IMG/VR virus record: IMGVR_UViG_3300023116_000076
Coordinates: 1 to 47,760 of that record
Reading direction: 5' to 3' (one strand)
Origin: a virus
Length of the DNA stretch: 47,760 nt
The position numbers were made by a program, and so were the translations under genes. Below, in pieces: positions 47,639 to 47,760 of the stretch (position 1 is its first letter; every line of letters begins with the position of its first letter). The notes below the pieces were generated by a model, which had not been told where the DNA came from, made no database searches, and worked only from the letters and a program-made list of their open reading frames with translations.

Positions 47639-47760
47639 TACTAATATAGTAGTGTAAAATGCGTGCCGAAAAATTTTTCAAAATGAGGAAGTTTTTTCCC
47701 GATTGGTATTTACATTACTTCCTCACATGTCGATAATAGAAACATAGTCGAAACAAATCG
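47332..47760. repeat. Right copy of contig-terminal overlap
   Basis: Matches positions 1-430 with ten substitutions and one missing C. It holds the polymerase 3' end, a one-mismatch version of the palindrome at 309-322 and promoter P1. It shows that the contig wraps round. Confidence 0.9.
47709..47737 (+). promoter_or_regulatory. Right-end copy of promoter P1
   Basis: TTTACA (47709-47714) and GATAAT (47732-47737) with a 17-bp spacer, identical to the left copy in both boxes and in the GAGGAAGT/ACTTCCTC inverted repeat, while surrounding bases vary. Conservation of these parts between variants supports function. Confidence 0.7.

Noticed and set aside
1-47760. tRNA or tmRNA genes
   Set aside because: No cloverleaf with a T-loop and CCA-like end was noticed by eye; a covariance-model search was not possible.
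1-47760. Lysogeny module (integrase, repressor, attachment site)
   Set aside because: No tyrosine or serine recombinase motif and no repressor-type helix-turn-helix pair was seen; the only clear helix-turn-helix is sigma region 4.

Overview
The window is an essentially complete genome of a tailed, long-tailed (siphovirus-type) double-stranded DNA bacteriophage. Every gene I can support is on the + strand. Positions 1-430 and 47332-47760 carry the same region (the 3' end of the DNA polymerase gene plus the following promoter) at about 97% identity, so the contig appears to close on itself and the unique genome is about 47.33 kb. No integrase, excisionase, repressor or tRNA gene was recognised, which fits a virulent phage. 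The host cannot be fixed from sequence. Proteins with bacterial signal peptides, a CsrA homologue, a matrixin with a cysteine-switch-like motif and a secreted protein with a Cys-rich C-terminus would fit a marine, possibly planctomycete-like, Gram-negative-type host, but this is a weak inference.

Layout. (1) 0.4-3.6 kb: small unknown early genes, most behind a shared ACATAGGAGA-type ribosome-binding leader and sigma70-like promoters of the form TTTACA-17-GATAAT. (2) 3.7-9.9 kb: ATP-dependent DNA ligase, APH-fold kinase, HAD phosphatase, sugar-type nucleotidyltransferase, a possible glycosyltransferase, a phage CsrA and a VRR-NUC-type nuclease. (3) 9.9-11.7 kb: a gene-free regulatory region, a zinc-ribbon protein, an ECF-like sigma factor and a probable small terminase. 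(4) 11.7-18.8 kb: a virion protein with an inserted FCCH domain, a DUF3310 protein, two GT-A glycosyltransferases (one fused to a methyltransferase), a 1104-residue fibre-like protein and a BppU-like protein. (5) 18.8-28.6 kb: large terminase, Mu-like portal, a block with two signal-peptide proteins, the matrixin and two small membrane proteins, then Mu-like head genes and lambda-like decoration and capsid proteins. (6) 28.7-35.5 kb: tail genes, including tail-assembly chaperones with a predicted -1 frameshift at A-AAA-AAG and a 605-residue tape measure. (7) 35.6-47.6 kb: replication and nucleotide genes: SNF2 helicase, probable ssDNA-binding protein, primase fused to an MCM-like AAA+ helicase, MazG-like pyrophosphatase, C5-cytosine-methyltransferase homologue, thymidylate-synthase-family enzyme with the Asp typical of dCMP hydroxymethylases, a dNMP kinase and a family A DNA polymerase.

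How it fits together. MazG, hydroxymethylase, kinase and polymerase form one tightly packed operon that could convert dCTP to dCMP, then 5-hydroxymethyl-dCMP, then the triphosphate, and incorporate it. The kinase, HAD, nucleotidyltransferase and glycosyltransferase genes elsewhere could build and attach a further group to DNA, or could act on virion or host-surface glycans. A sigma factor encoded just downstream of the 9.9-10.2 kb regulatory region is a natural switch to late transcription. CsrA together with the repeated AGGA leaders suggests post-transcriptional control of the early genes. The most striking items are the cysteine-switch matrixin beside the presumed lysis genes, the primase-MCM fusion, the candidate split cytosine-modification pathway, and the CsrA/leader combination.
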